64,000 nucleotides of DNA from Chrysomallon squamiferum. Lineage: Eukaryota; Mollusca; Gastropoda; Neomphalida; Peltospiridae. The position numbers were made by a program, and so were the translations under genes. How positions within the stretch are numbered: position 1 is the first letter of the stretch; each line of letters starts with the position of its first letter. Below, one piece after another: positions 1 to 19,184 of this stretch. The stretch lies in assembly GCA_012295275.1 (NCBI GenBank), contig CM022670.1:29062438-29126437 (forward strand), in the 5' to 3' direction. The notes under the pieces were generated by a model. It did no database searches. It was not told the origin of the DNA and saw nothing but the letters and a program-made list of their open reading frames with translations.

Positions 1-1303
1 TTAAAATAAAATTATTTAAAAATAAAAACAAGAACAATATCAAAAGGTAAAAAAAAATATATTTTATTTTATTTTACTGAACAAAATAATTGTAAGAATA
101 ACGTACTCCATTATACTATAACATCAACCATTGTTACAATACGAAAACATAAGCTAAGACTGTAAAAGATTTATTTATTTTATTTTAAAGTTTATTTTTA
201 TTTTTTTTATCTTTAAAAATCAATAAAAACTAAAATCGTTTACATTCGAAAAATTCCGATTACACTTTAAAATATGTGAAATACATCCACTTGTTGGGGG
301 ATAGGTGGCTGGGGTGAACTTATGGATTCAGATTTATAACAATAATAATAATAATAATAATAATAATATTTTTAAAAAAAAAAAAAAAAAAAGAAGAAAG
401 GAAAGCAAGACAACATAGTTCAGGTGCCCCCTCCCCACCCCAGAGCTGCACACAGACTGTACAAGCAGAGCATGATACTTTCTTTCTTGGTGGTCTAAAA
501 CCCAACTGCTGTGTATTTACGAATTATAACGAAAGATTATTCTGGACTGTATTTGAATGATGATACGTTGTCTGTGTGACATATCTGAAATATTTAACTG
601 CGTGTTTTGCGAATTTTATGAAATGCAGTATTGTATTTATTTTGTATTATTAGATTTTTTATTATTATTATTTTACTCTCAAAACGTTAAGAAGTTGCAA
701 TAACAAAACATAAAATTAATAATAGTGCATATGTATACTTCTCAAAAATGTTTCTTACATAATTTTTATTTTATTTTTTATTTAAGCCCAAGATTCAAGT
801 GCAATTGCTCTTAACTAATACATAACACTGATTTTTCCTTCAGTCTAACGTTTCTCTAGTTTCACTATTTGATATTTTAAGATATTTTGTCATTAAAACA
901 AATTGTGTGTGTGTGTGTGTGTTGTTTTTCTTTGCGTATATTGCATTTATAACAATGTCAAAATATTATTTAAATAAATGTGTATTTTTACAAAATAGAA
1001 ATATTCTACTGCTTAAAAAGGACATTTATGATCCAGACTTGAACTTGTGACATGTAAATATGTACACTGATATCGATAAACGCCGCATTAATATTTTTTG
1101 TTGGTTTAAAATACAGAACTGAAAAAAAAAAAAAAAAAAAAAATCTGCTTATAAATCCACGAACAAAACTTGTTTACAAATGGAAACAAAATCATGATTT
1201 TTGTCTTTGTTGGAAATTTTCACTCTGATAGTCAGAATTGCCAACATTCATACGTGGTGTTGAGAAAAGCTTTTATCAAATGGTCAAGTCTACGGCGTTT
1301 ATT
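1..1303. other. AT-rich intergenic DNA without a recognisable gene
   Basis: No exon with good splice signals and coding character was found here on either strand. The stretch holds poly-A and poly-T runs, a TAA-rich tract near 341-368, a short TG repeat near 905-922 and a poly-A run near 1123-1143. On the minus strand it would contain the 3' UTR and flank of the exon ending at 1304. Confidence 0.6.
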
Positions 1304-1487
1304 CTAACATTTCAACGCTAAGATGGCATCAAAGAATTCCTCAAATCCACCTCCAACACAAATCAACAGGACGAATATAATATAGTATTGAGAAAAGACG
1401 TATTTCCAGAACGTTCTCTGAATCGGAGTTGAGCCGGCCCTCGCTTTATGCCGGCGTTGCTTTTCTACAGCAGTACGTTCCACACAT
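1304..1487 (-). CDS. Putative 3'-terminal exon of an unidentified tail-anchored membrane protein
   Basis: On the minus strand a pyrimidine-rich stretch ending in ATTTCAG is followed by a 184-bp open exon (one base plus 61 codons) ending in TAG. An AATAAA hexamer begins directly after the stop codon. The exon is visibly richer in G and C than its surroundings. Its peptide has a basic stretch (around KQRRHKARAG), then FWKYVFSQ, a hydrophobic segment YYIIFVLLICVGGGF and a short tail ending ALKC. This looks like a C-terminal transmembrane anchor. I do not recognise the family. Upstream exons, which would need a phase-2 donor, were not found between 1500 and 2540, so they may be tiny, non-consensus or located beyond MUTYH. 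A chance ORF is possible but is made less likely by the splice site, composition and membrane segment together. Confidence 0.42.
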
Positions 1488-2540
1488 CTGAAATATATTT
1501 TTATTTAATTGTACTATTTTAACACAAAACATTTTACGACTAAAATTAATATAATATATTTTCATATTAAATTATTTTAAAAAAATAAGTTATCAAAATT
1601 ATTATATAAGTTATCGAAATGATTTTACCCAAAGTCGGGCTACAATTTATTTAGCGCCTCAGGTGTTAATTCAACTTCTCCTAATAGTCACTTCATTCTC
1701 AGTCATCATCAGCTGTCCTACACTCTTTGACAATTTGTGTGTGCAAGAAAATGTTTGCTAAGGCATGGCCGTAACTACATTCAGGCAAATGCCTCACTTT
1801 TTTTTATACTAAGATTTTATTTTAAAAATATAAAATATAAAAATTAAATCATAAAAAGTTATGATTACTGAACTAGGAAAAAGATGCCAGGAAATGGGTA
1901 GAATCGAGGATTCTGCGTTTCAAGTCGGAGACCCCTCGCACAGCGATTAAGTGTTTTTGCCTCATTTTAAAAAAAAAGTCAAGTTATGGACATGTGAGGT
2001 AAATAGATGTGCGAAGCCTTAGTATATCTGTGAAAGTTGGCGGTTTTCAGTTAATGGTCTTATTTTAGCTCAAATTTCTTTCATTTTTTTGCCCCCAATA
2101 TATTTCCAAACCGGCATAAGTCTAAATTGTGTAAACTGAACCGTGTAAAACGGGTGCTGATTGTATTTATTGTAATGAAAATTTTGTGGTATATATTACT
2201 TTTATTAATTCTAACTGTTGATATACGTATGGAATAACTTGACATCATCATCAACATTTTCTGTTAGTTCTATCAGCATTTTGACATCTGATTTTTTTTT
2301 TTTTTTTTAAATTCGTATTTTCTTTATATATTTCATAATTGCTTTCGTTATTATTATTATTATATAAGCAGTAGAAGTAACATCAATAAGAATGACAATG
2401 TCAATAAATATAGCAGTAAAAATAACAATAATAAATATTAACAAAGTACATTAAAATTTATTAATGTATTAAAAATATATAAAACATATACTGTTTAGAA
2501 ATCTGCTGCCATGTTTATAAGGAATTAACATAAATTTTGG
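1488..2540. other. Spacer between the isolated exon and the MUTYH 3' end
   Basis: This is AT-rich sequence with poly-T (2289-2308) and TTA repeats (around 2350). On the minus strand it includes the 3' UTR of MUTYH. Segments near 1870-1960 and 2040-2160 are less AT-rich and look like worn interspersed repeats, but I could not assign them to a family or see ends. Confidence 0.4.
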
Positions 2541-5523
2541 TTATTGCTGTTTAAAAAAAGATTTGATAGCTGTCTGCTTCTTTTTTTCTGTACTTCCTGC
2601 TGAAGTTTCTCTCTTTCTTTTTAAACCCTGCAAAATCCAAATTTTAAAATGAAAAGCGTTATTTAGTAAGTAATAATGTGATTAATAACAAAGTCTTTGT
2701 AAGCCATTCATTCATAAGATAATAATCAGAAGAATAACAACAAAAACAAATGACAGAAAATGGAAAGAAAACTGAATAATTAAAAAAAACTCATCAAAGG
2801 TATATAATTCTTGCAAACAAGCTGAATGGGTTTAACAAAATAAATAGCTGCAACGTGCATATTCAATACACTGACATATTCATACCTTCTTTTTATCTTC
2901 AACAGTCTTTTCATAAGCTCGGAAAACCTGAGAGGAAATGAACAAATAGCAGAATTATTTTCACTGCATTTGTATTTGTGTGTACCTCTAGGTATATGCA
3001 TGCATTTTTGACTTCATATAAGAGTCTATTTCACTGCATTTTTTCTTTTCTTTAACAATGGTTTCGCTTGCAACTGCATGGGAAATAACTGCATAAATAC
3101 AGAGAATGCTTTGTAGTACTTTGCTGTAGATAAAAAATAAACAAATTTTATGTAATGGGAATATTTTTGTTTGTTTCATAAAAATTTACAAAATATAATT
3201 ACTTATTAATTAAATATTTCCCTTAATAAAAAGGAACAAGGAAATGTATAATTAATTTATATGATTGAAATGATATAAAAAAATATATGATCATAATAAG
3301 AAATAACATTTCAATTATATCCAGATGTAAAACAAATTCATTAAATAAAAGAAGACAAATTAAATTTAGTAATTATCAAAATAAAATCACACTTTTTTCA
3401 TAGCTGTTGAAATGGCTGACTCCAAAAACTGTTGCTTTGTAACCCACCGATACCCATTACTTTTTGTGTCTTCTGAAACTGAATCTACTGGTACTGTCAC
3501 TGCCTCCACATTATACGTCTGATGGATGTGAGAAAAAATGTGAGACACCTAAAAGTACAAAAAGAAATGTACCAAACTGTTATTGTTTAAAGATTTAAAA
3601 GTAAGAAATAATCTAAATGTTATAAAATTTAAGAATATAATGATAGGAATGATCCTGCAGTAGAATGGTGTTAAAAAGAAAACAAAGCTGGTATTTTGTT
3701 CAGTTATAAAATACATTTTATTATGTATTTTATCAGGATGGGATATGATGATGGAGAACATATTTGATACATGAGATATCATTAAAGTCAGTTACTTACT
3801 TAATGCTCAAATTATTTAATTTCTATTTTTTCAATCATTTTAATATAAAATAAAGATTTTTTAATCTGTAGCAGTTATAAAACTAGGGTTTTGTGATATA
3901 GAATGGACCCCAGCACTGCATATTATAAAATCAATTTTAAGATACAAACAAATAATCTAAATACATTTTTTATTCATCTACCTAATTATTTTCTTTGGAA
4001 GCAGACAACAACCTTTGCTAATAACAAGGAATAATGGTAATATAATATGCCTGTAAGATTTAGTACAGGATGCCTCTTCATCTTTAATGTCATTTTTTTC
4101 ACGTACAGAAATACTAAACAGTATGAATAGAGTGATACAACAATTTGATATAACAACTTAAACTAGCAAGAACATTTATAAAACTGATCAAATATTTTTA
4201 TTATTTTTAATATTTTACCTGACCAACAGGTATTTTTTCTTTGACCTTCTTGATAGAAACTCCATATTTGTCTCTGATGAGACTCAACATGTCTGGAGTT
4301 GATTCATCTTTGATTTCAACCTGACTGGGAAACTCCCACATACCAGCTAATAAACCTGAAATAACACAATTTTATAATACACATTACATAAACATATCAC
4401 ATAGTAACAATGAGATATTAGCCTTTGACTTTGCGTATTTACACATCATATTTAAGTTCATTATTATATACATTTATTACACAAAATATGTACCGTTTAA
4501 AAATTGTTAATGAATAAAAGAGATCTTGCTGTTGATAATCAATGAAAGTAACTCTTGGAGTGGCAGCTTCCCTCCCTCCCTCATTCATGACACACACTTA
4601 ATAACTATTAAATCAAAATATCCATTCAAACACTTTATCCACAAACTATATTTCAATTTCTTTTTTTAACAAATAAAATGGGACCAAAATTAAAAATATA
4701 CAGATATGTTCACCTTTAGAGGGCCTCTTTATAATAAGAAACAAATCAGGCTGATCTTGATGTTTTTGACAGATTAAACACACTGATGTTGTTTCTATTC
4801 TTGCAGCTTTCATCTTCGACTTCCGAGGGTAGTTTGTAACACCTAAACTAAATTTCAAAATTTAACATTTGTCAGTCACCAAGTAAATGAACAACTTGAA
4901 TAATAAAAATAAATATTATTTATCAAGGATGTAAAATTACAGAAGCAAAGGTAGACATTTAAAAAAATGTAGAACACTGCATATGTTTTATGAAAAAACA
5001 ACAACCCAAAACCTGTACTATATATAAAATATATATATATATATATATTTCATTATTAAATTTGTTAGATGAATAAGAAAAATGGCTACCTGCTATCCCA
5101 CAATTCTTCTTTACCTAGGCAAAGTGAACAAGAAACATCACCTTGAAGTAAAGAAAATAATGAATAAATAAATATATTTAATGATATTATAAGTTATTTT
5201 ATATTTTTATTACAAAGAAGTGGCAAATTTTTTATCTTGAATAAGTGTTTTATACAGCAAATAATATATGCACCACAACTCAGTGAGGTTTTTATTACAT
5301 CTTCCAGATTAGTCAGCTTTTTTTTATAACCCCTTCACATACTAATGGCCCCACAAATCCAATTATGCTTAGAAAATTAAATTCAACTCATTTATATTAA
5401 ATTAAATATAATAAACCTGTAATATATATTTTAGCATTGACTTAAATATAATCGATTTCAATAATTTTTATACAAAGATCATCTTCAGGATTATACATAT
5501 TTCATATGTTAGTTGAGTTAAAG

Positions 5524-5554
<31 letters not shown>

Positions 5555-8500
5555 CAAATGGGCTTACAGGATTCTATATCAGAAATTTCATTTTTATTAG
5601 AATCCTTCTTTAGCAGCTTTTTAGCTGAAATGTTTTTGTGTTTTTCCACCTACAAGTAAAAAAAAAAAAAAATTAATATATAAACAAAAATATCAAATTC
5701 ACTTGTATGTAGATAAGAACTTATTCAAAAAAACTTTCTTGTGCATGACAACAAGAGAATGAATTCTTCTTAGAGCACCCTGTGGACTATTTGTCAGAAC
5801 TGATTTATCTAAGCCTACATTACTGATAAATAATAAAAAAATCCTTACTTTTTACTAAAATAAAATCTTTCATTTTGTACAATGAAATTCTGAAATTCAT
5901 ATTTTGAAATTTTTAATGACTTTAATGTCAAGTCCACCACTTTCTGAAATATTCAATCTGTTCTTGACATCATTACCAGTAATTTTATCAACCAAAAAAA
6001 AAAAAAAAAACCCAGTATCATATCATTTAAATTTAATGTCAACATTTTTTTTTACCTCACCTGTTTATAAGCCCTGCAAATATCTTTTAGTGGACATTTT
6101 GAACAAGACGGAGTTTTTGGAGAACAGACTGTTGCTCCAAGTTCCATCATAGCCTGGTTGAAATCTCCAGGTCGTTTTAAGTCTACTATATCATTAGCGA
6201 GTGACCTAAACATCACAGGTAAAACTTAATGTTAATCAGAGGTAAGCTCAGATAAATGTTTTTCTGTCATATGTTTAATGCATATAAAAAGAGAAGATTT
6301 TATTTTTATGTAAATATTATTGTATAAATAACATTTACAACAACAAAAATACACGAGTGTTAACCAAATAATTTGATTCTTGTTAAATTTACTATTTAAG
6401 CAGGAAAATTACAATTCAAAACATATAAAAATTTTAAAAATAGAAGAGAAAATAATAAAAAAAGCACAATATTAATGTAACAATTAAAAATCAATACAGC
6501 TTTTAAAAGTCCAACAAACATAAAAAACCAACAATACTAAGATACTCTCACTGAAAAACAGAAAGCTAATGTTTAGTTAATAAATTATATTGTTTAAAGT
6601 GCCATTAAGGACTAACCAAAAACAATCCATTGCTATCTGACTAGAACTGTTAGCTCCAATACATCGTAAACGTGATAAAACACGTATCACATTGCCATCG
6701 ACAACCCCAGTTACCTAGGAAACAGAAAAAACCCATAACTTTGATATTTATAAAAGAAAATTATCTGTTTTTCATGTAAGTTTTATTTATATACTTGGTG
6801 AATAGTGTGTGTGTGTGTGAGTGTGTGTGTGTGTGTGTGTTGAATATGTTAGATTTAAAAGGCAACCAAATTCAGTGTATAAACATTTATTAAGAAATTC
6901 TGGACCTGAATAATAAAACTCTTAACTTACCTGATTAAAAGCAATGGATGCAACAGCACCTGCAGTGTATCTGCCTACACCTGGTAAAGTTTTCATCAAG
7001 TCTTTAGCCAAGTGTGGCATATGACCATTCAGTTTATCAACAACCTACAAAAATAGTTTTAAAATTGTTAATTAAGATGTGACATCAGATTAATATGTTA
7101 AAAGATTAGCTAAATATTATGTAACAGCTTGTATTTTTATCGAACCTAATTTTAACAAGTTATCTCAGAAATCTTAATAACAGCCAAAGACGTAGATGAA
7201 ATTACCAAACATGGCTACTAATGAAAACTAATATCACTGAAACTACCTATTACTTAAATGTAGACTTAGATTTAAAAAATAAAATAAAAATAGGATTAAT
7301 AATATTTTTTAAATACATACTTTCTTGGCTCCTTCAAACAATCTTCTGCCTCTTGAATAATATCCCAATCCAGACCACATCTCATTCACATCCTAAATAC
7401 ATGAAGGTAAAAATCTAAACTGAATTACAAAAGATATAATTGTATATGTATCAATATTGAGCAGAGCATGCATGTCTTTTAAATTTGTATTCGTGTTTTA
7501 GTTTACTGCTCAGTTTTGGAGGTAGTGTTTCTTTTATCTATGTGACTGTGTATGTATGAGTGTGTGTATGTGTGTATATATATATATATATTTGATTGTA
7601 TGGGTTTTGTTTCTTAGGGGATCTTTTGTTTGGGTTTTTGGAGAGGGGGATTGTTGTTTTTTGTAAAAAAAATTGTTTTGATTTTTGCTATTATCTAACT
7701 AACTCACCTCAAGTTTTGCTTCTGCTAAATCTTGAAGTGTTGGCCATCTCTGAAAATAGAAAACAAATCTTGTTATTCATACATAATTTTGAACTGTTTA
7801 TTACATCAAATATTAAATCAGAAATTCTATTCAGAAAAAAAGACAAAGAAAAAGATATGCAATATTTAACAATAACAAGTTGTATGTTTGTAAGGTGTGA
7901 CTGCTCACGAGATCAAATATCCTCAATGGTCCTATCACCAATGATGTTCCAGTCAGTACAAAATGACAGACTTATCAAAGTAAATAATAGATGCTTTGTC
8001 AAATTAAGTGCACTACCAAGCTGTGGCTGAATTTTTCTCTCCCAATTATTATTATTATTATCATTGTTGTTGTTGTTCTCATTTTATAAAATTGGACACC
8101 TAATAATTGTTAATTAATAATAATGTTTTGAAGTAATAAATATTAATGAACTCAAAGTTGGAGGAAACTAAATAATACCTTCATCCATTTGTTGTAATAA
8201 TCAATAACAGTAGCAACCTGAGTTTGTTGAAGCATAACTTCTGAAACCCATACTGAAATAGCAAAACAAATTTTTAAAAATCAACAAAATATTCTGATGG
8301 ATTATATCAAACACAATACCAAACTCCTACTCACTTAAAATCATGCAATCAAATTTTTTTTTGTTTGTTTAAGTTTATATCTCTCTGTCATTTTATTAAT
8401 CTAATTTAATGATAAATGATTAATGTTAAAACTTTCTTTTAAAGAAAATTGATTTAAATGTTTATTTATATATAAAAATGTACTTATTAAAATAGGCTAA

Positions 8501-8843
8501 TTTTACATCTTATTTTTTTATGTTACATTTTAACAGTTTACCTCCATAGGCCCTTTGATCAACATCAAGGTTGTTAAACTAAAATATATAAAGAAAGAAA
8601 AATGTCACAAATTTGACAAAAGTAATAAAAATGCCCTTTCATAATTAAAAATGAAGAGGCAAGTTATTTTGAAATGAATGCTTTTAATAAATAACTGACA
8701 TCTACAATTTTAAGGAAAACAAAATAGTTTATACATACCTCTCTCCAAGGCAAATTTCTTTTGTTTTTATCATACCATTCCAATAACTGTCTTTGTAAAA
8801 TATCAGTTTCCTCAGAAGTAAAACAATGGCCACTTCCTTTCAT
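2541..8843 (-). CDS. MUTYH: Adenine DNA glycosylase MUTYH
   Basis: This base-excision-repair enzyme removes adenine mispaired with 8-oxoguanine. The exons, read on the minus strand, are 8843-8739, 8578-8542, 8252-8179, 7749-7708, 7392-7321, 7044-6931, 6714-6617, 6205-6061, 5649-5568, 5141-5090, 4847-4714, 4355-4219, 3548-3393, 2927-2886 and 2627-2541. All phases join and give 458 aa. Visible features in order are: the catalytic Glu in [11 protein letters not shown] (about E52), the helix-hairpin-helix [10 protein letters not shown] (about 130-139), the catalytic Asp in [12 protein letters not shown] (about D154), and the iron-sulfur cysteines C-x6-C-x2-C-x5-C (about 208, 215, 218, 224). A linker with a CxxC pair and a NUDIX-like 8-oxoG recognition domain from [11 protein letters not shown] onward follow. 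The last exon ends QTAIKSFF, a PCNA-interacting box, after a basic KRKR. The start is the ATG before KGSGHCF; no mitochondrial presequence is obvious. It is divergent from AADAT. Confidence 0.95.
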
Positions 8844-8976
8844 TGTATTAAATTATACTCTATCTTCTGAAAATAATGATTATGATTATGATGATGATGA
8901 TAAAATAATGGAAATGGAGAGAATTATATAACTAGTGTAATGTAATAATTTGAAATATTTAGGTAATATTAAAAAA

Positions 8977-9024
<48 letters not shown>

Positions 9025-10101
9025 CCAGTTAACTTAATGAGTTATGAAAGAAAAAAAAAAAAAAAAAAATGGTGAAATTTAATAATAACAACAAGATTAA
9101 TGAAACCATTTTCTCCTTGTCTGTTTAGAATGGGATAATGTTGGGTATTCTGAAAGTTCTGGCAAAGGTACTTTAAAGCCACACTTTCTAAGCTTCTTCA
9201 AATTTACCAAGTCAACACTGGCCTATCTCTCATCATAATGATTATGATAATCGAGCTATCAGTTATATTAACGATATAATCATTTATTACCGGCGAAAAC
9301 ACAAATTTATTATCCTTGAAAATGCATTATGCTACATAACATAGTTTTCGATATGATTACCGTAATGGTCGGCAAACGATATCGCTTTTAACTATTGAAT
9401 CGGGCGCCAGTATTTCCTGTCATACCGCAGTATTGTGTCAAATTCTCAAGGAACAATATTCATACTACACCGCTGTTTAGGGAGAATTCTGTGAATCGAA
9501 ATAATTTTGTTTTCACATTTTTGTCTCATATTAATTTTAAGAATGTGTTTGATATTCTGATATATTACAGATTGTTAATTGAATATGTACAGAATGATAT
9601 TATAACCTTTTTAAATTATTTCTTGTGAAAGATACAGATTAATTGCCAATCAACAACTTCTTTAAGTAATTCTCATTTCTTTTAACCTCCACGGATGTCA
9701 AAAGGTTTCTTTACCTCACTTGTTATCTATTTGAAATTGTTCGCATATTTCTCCCACAGATTTTTATTTTTAAATGAAAATTAAATAAAATAAAAAGAAA
9801 GTTAAGAAGGGTTTTCGATTAAATAAATCTGTTACCGTGATACAAGGTATCCCGTATGAAGGATAACGCTTACAAAGTTGCTATAAAGACTGGGTAAAAA
9901 AGTAAATTGATGTTAAATTATGAAGCATTGGACGTTTAATACATGCATACATACATGCATACATATAATATATATGTGGGTGTGTGTATGTAATATAGAA
10001 AACGATGATATATTTCATTTAAAAAAATTTTTTTTTTTTTTTTTTTTTGTAAATTTTTAAAATTAATTATTTATTTATATTTGAACAGTAAAACAATCAC
10101 A
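8844..10101. promoter_or_regulatory. Divergent promoter region between MUTYH and AADAT
   Basis: About 1.26 kb separates the two start codons, which face away from each other. The stretch holds an ATT microsatellite at 8978-9023, a poly-A run near 9050-9069 and poly-T at 10029-10048. A less AT-rich part around 9230-9500 includes ETS-core-like TTTCCTG near 9413 and is the best guess for the promoter core. No TATA box with a clear start site was identified, and no gene is seen inside. Confidence 0.4.
8978..9023. repeat. ATT trinucleotide microsatellite
   Basis: About 15 uninterrupted TTA/ATT units lie in the MUTYH/AADAT spacer. Confidence 0.95.
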
Positions 10102-15426
<5,325 letters not shown>

Positions 15427-16789
15427 AAATAAGGAATGCCACCTCCCTTGTTATAGTATTAAACAATAATACTTTTAAATAATGATGACCAGCAATCGTG
15501 TAGCATTGTTAAGGTCATAGGGTAGTTGCCCTGGGCACAACATTCTAAGCAGCACAAAAATTCAACAAAAAACATAAAATAATAAAGAATGCCAACCCAT
15601 GAGAAACTACTGTATACCAGTGTAGCATTTGAAATGTATTTAAATATTTCCTGAACTGTTTAATTATTACATTCAATATACAGATATGTATCTATTGTAC
15701 CAGTCAGTTTATATCTGAAATATAAGTTACACATACACATGTAATACATGTATGTTTTTGCAGTGTTTAAAATATTACACAATTTCATTATAGCATGCAT
15801 TGCTTTATTTTATAAATATTAAAGATTTAAATATATATTTTAAATATCTATCGGTAGCAAATATAAAATTTGAAAATACCCTGAGGGCTGGCCCTAATCG
15901 AAGTTTTGTTTTGAATGTAATTATTACAGTTCTGAAACACAACCAGACATTGACTTTAATTTCTTTATTCTGCTTGACTATAATGGTTTAGGTGTATTTT
16001 TTGTTTCAACATTTTTACCAAATTTTATATAATAAATTTTATGCTAATACATTATTGTTATTCAAATACTTGGGCAATTCACACATTACAATCAATTAAG
16101 ACATTTTTTAAATTTTAAATTTTATTTTACACATAAACGGCAGCAGTAAGTTAGTACTGAATCTAGTATATGATTGTGCCAACAAATTTAACAAAAACAA
16201 AAACATTATTTGAAACTTTTAAGAAAATACAGAATATAAGTCTTAAATATTTTATATTCAGTAATTATACTGACTTTTAAACATTTTATATACAAATATG
16301 TTGAAATTTGTGTTAAATTATGTTGTATGATTTTGGGTTTGTTTTGAAATACAAAAAGGTTTATAACCTGAAGAGATTGTTTTTATATTCTGGGTGATCA
16401 GTGTTTATTAACAGTATGATAGAAATGTGAAAATATTTTATATATTCATGTCATAGCTTTTATAACACCGATTTGGGTGATTAAAGATATTTATTTTGCT
16501 TGGTTGTGTTTTGTTTTGGGTTTTTTATATAAATCTCACCTTGCATCATTGTCAGTGTTTCATCTAACTCTTGAAAAAGATTTACAAGAACATAAATTAT
16601 TCATATATGTTATTAGTATGTAATCTTTATTTATTTATTTATTTATTAGATCCCCTTCTTTACTAACACATTAGAAATTGCTACTTGTTTTTATTTAGCA
16701 TAGAGGGAATTTTTCTTAATACAGTCCAAGTAAGAATAACTAAAAACAGAAAAAGATAAAATGATTTTTCTCAATATTAAATATGTGGA

Positions 16790-17045
16790 AAGGAGACTGT
16801 GAAGGCACAGGGTTAAGCTCTGAATGGTTTGCACACTTTAAAAGACAGACTGGATTGAATATTTTTAGAATTCAAAGTGAAATAGTTATAACTGAATTTC
16901 CAAATAATTTGGGAAGAGCTGGACTATAATGCAGGAATATTTAAAACCTAGAGGAAATAGCTCTATTTTGGGGAAGAAAATATTTCTTGCAAAAGAGGAC
17001 AAAAATATACGAAATAACAATCTTAAAGGGGACAGGAATGCTGAT
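16790..17045 (+). mobile_element. Degenerate jerky/Tigger-type (pogo superfamily) transposase fragment
   Basis: Reading the plus strand with tolerance for stops and frame changes gives a short stretch like SSEWFAHFKRQTGLNIF, then TEFPNN, then EIALFWG followed by a KIFLAKED-like segment in a shifted frame. This order resembles the CENP-B/jerky-type transposase passage in which a GWFxRFKxR helix is followed by the DETGLFW catalytic motif and KEEK. It is interrupted by stop codons and at least one frameshift, so it is a dead remnant. No terminal repeats were located. The assignment rests on remembered motifs and is moderate. Confidence 0.5.
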
Positions 17046-17494
17046 GGAGATTTTTAAATTAGTGCACAAAATTTATTTTTATTTTAAAATTTTTTTAATG
17101 TTATATAATAATTAAATAGCAATAAAAATGTCATGGGATTTAAAAAAAAATTATTTTCATTTGAATACTCGAAACTCAATTATCAGATGAATTAAGTGAA
17201 ATAATAAAACAGAATCAAGAAACAAGTTTGACATCAGTGATCATATATTTTATTTGTAAAAGTTACAAAAAACAAACGTACACTAATAAAGTGTAAGTAA
17301 CACAAAAAGGCCATATAATTTGTATATAATAGATATTGTATAATATAACTAATCTATAATAAGCAGTTTACTCTTTTCTTTTTTTGATACACTGAAGCAG
17401 CAATTTTGTTATTATATTGACCCATTTAAAGCTAGAAAAAAAAAATAACTATAAAATTTTAAAAATAAATAAAAAACAACTTAATATTTTTTAC

Positions 17495-17757
17495 GTTTTC
17501 ATTTTGTTTTCTTCATTTTCTTACTCATGTAAATAACCAATTTATTATTATAATATCAAGTTCATAAGAAAAATTATTTAGAGCTGAAATAGCTACCTGG
17601 TTTGTCTCTAGGTATGAATTATTACTTTATTAAGTTTTCATTTTGTTTTCTTCATATTCTCATTCATTTAAATAGCCAACATTATTGTTATAATAGCAGA
17701 CTAATAAAAATTATTTATGTCCAAAATGACTGCCTAATTTGTCTCTTGATATGAATA
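17495..17757. repeat. Two-copy direct duplication, period about 139 bp
   Basis: The block beginning GTTTTCATTTTGTTTTCTTC at 17495 recurs at 17634. Both copies run through a TTGTCTC-containing end, with the second finishing near 17757. The copies differ at scattered positions. Confidence 0.8.
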
Positions 17758-18469
17758 TCCAAGGACAGCAAATAAAAATAATAAAAAGAAATAATAATAA
17801 AATGAAATAAATTAACTGAAAAAAAGGAAGAAAAACAAATCTGGCATGATTTACTATTACAGTATATAAAAACCCCAGGAATAACAACATACATATTTTG
17901 TTATCAGAAATTATTTCTAAGTGGTTTTCTTGCAAAGGTCCAGTAAAGTTCATTCAATTGATATAGCACCAGCCCTGAATTAATAACATATACAGATCAA
18001 AGTGCAAGCAAAAAGATATAATATATTTTGAACTAGCATACAGAAATAATTCAGATTGAGCTTATGTCACAGTAGATATGTAATGGACCTACATTGGACC
18101 TGAAACTTGAACAAAAGTTCTTGGTAACCACTGCTGCTTTCTTCAGTGGGCTAGTTCCATAAATGTTTTAAAAATTTAACCATGGCATCTCAGATTTGGA
18201 TTAAAATTTTGAATCAGTGTGGTTTAAAATTGTTTCTGGAGTCCCTCTTGGATTAGGAACCCTGAAGCTTAAACAGATCCACCCCTGAGATATATTACTA
18301 TTACCCGGTGAGTAACATACATATTACTTTCTGATAGACATACTAATATGTAAATAAAAAAACAAATGAAATTCCCAACACCAATAAAACTGCCATAAAT
18401 ATCATCCAAATACAAGAACAAAATATATATATGTAAACAGTATTTTGCATATACAAACAAAGTATTTTG

Positions 18470-18500
<31 letters not shown>

Positions 18501-19184
18501 TAACATATACTCAATTTTTTCTATCAGTAACAATATCTTAATAAGAAACATACTTCAAAATAATTATAATAGACCTATGCAAAGGTAAGAAATACCTAAC
18601 TTTCATACTGAAAAGCTAATGATTATATGTGTAAAGATAAAACAAAAATAATAACAGACTGAATGAATAAAAGCAAGTAATTGTAACCAATAACTAAACT
18701 GGGTGTAGGTATTTAGGTTTGGCTTTATGATACACAGAAACTGGGGAAAAAAAAAAAAAATGGAAATACAATTACAATGAACAAATTAATTTTAAATTTG
18801 CTACTAATACATTCATTGGCAAACTGAGGTAACATAAAATAAAATCTAAAGAACACTTTAGCAATGAAATATGGATGTATCTGATACTCTGACAGTGTCA
18901 TATACACACATATTTCCATCACTAGCTTTGGCATACATCATGTTGCAAATTATATAAAAGAAAAATTAAGCTTCCTTATCACAGATGCTTTATTAAAATG
19001 AAAATAAAACTTTGAATCAAATGTTTACAAAGCTGTATACAAATTAAATATGTGTATAGATGCAATTTCCTTCATCAAAAGGGGACTAATAGATTTGTTT
19101 TTTTTAAATAAACAACAATTAAAAACAAAATAAAAAGTATGATGTTATGGCAACAGTTGTGACGATGATCAAGTTCATGAAGTA

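Noticed and set aside
1880-1960. tRNA or tRNA-derived SINE
   Set aside because: No convincing B box or cloverleaf could be drawn.
15481-15600. GC-richer phrase in the AADAT 3' UTR resembling a transposon scar
   Set aside because: Too short, without ends or a second copy in the window.
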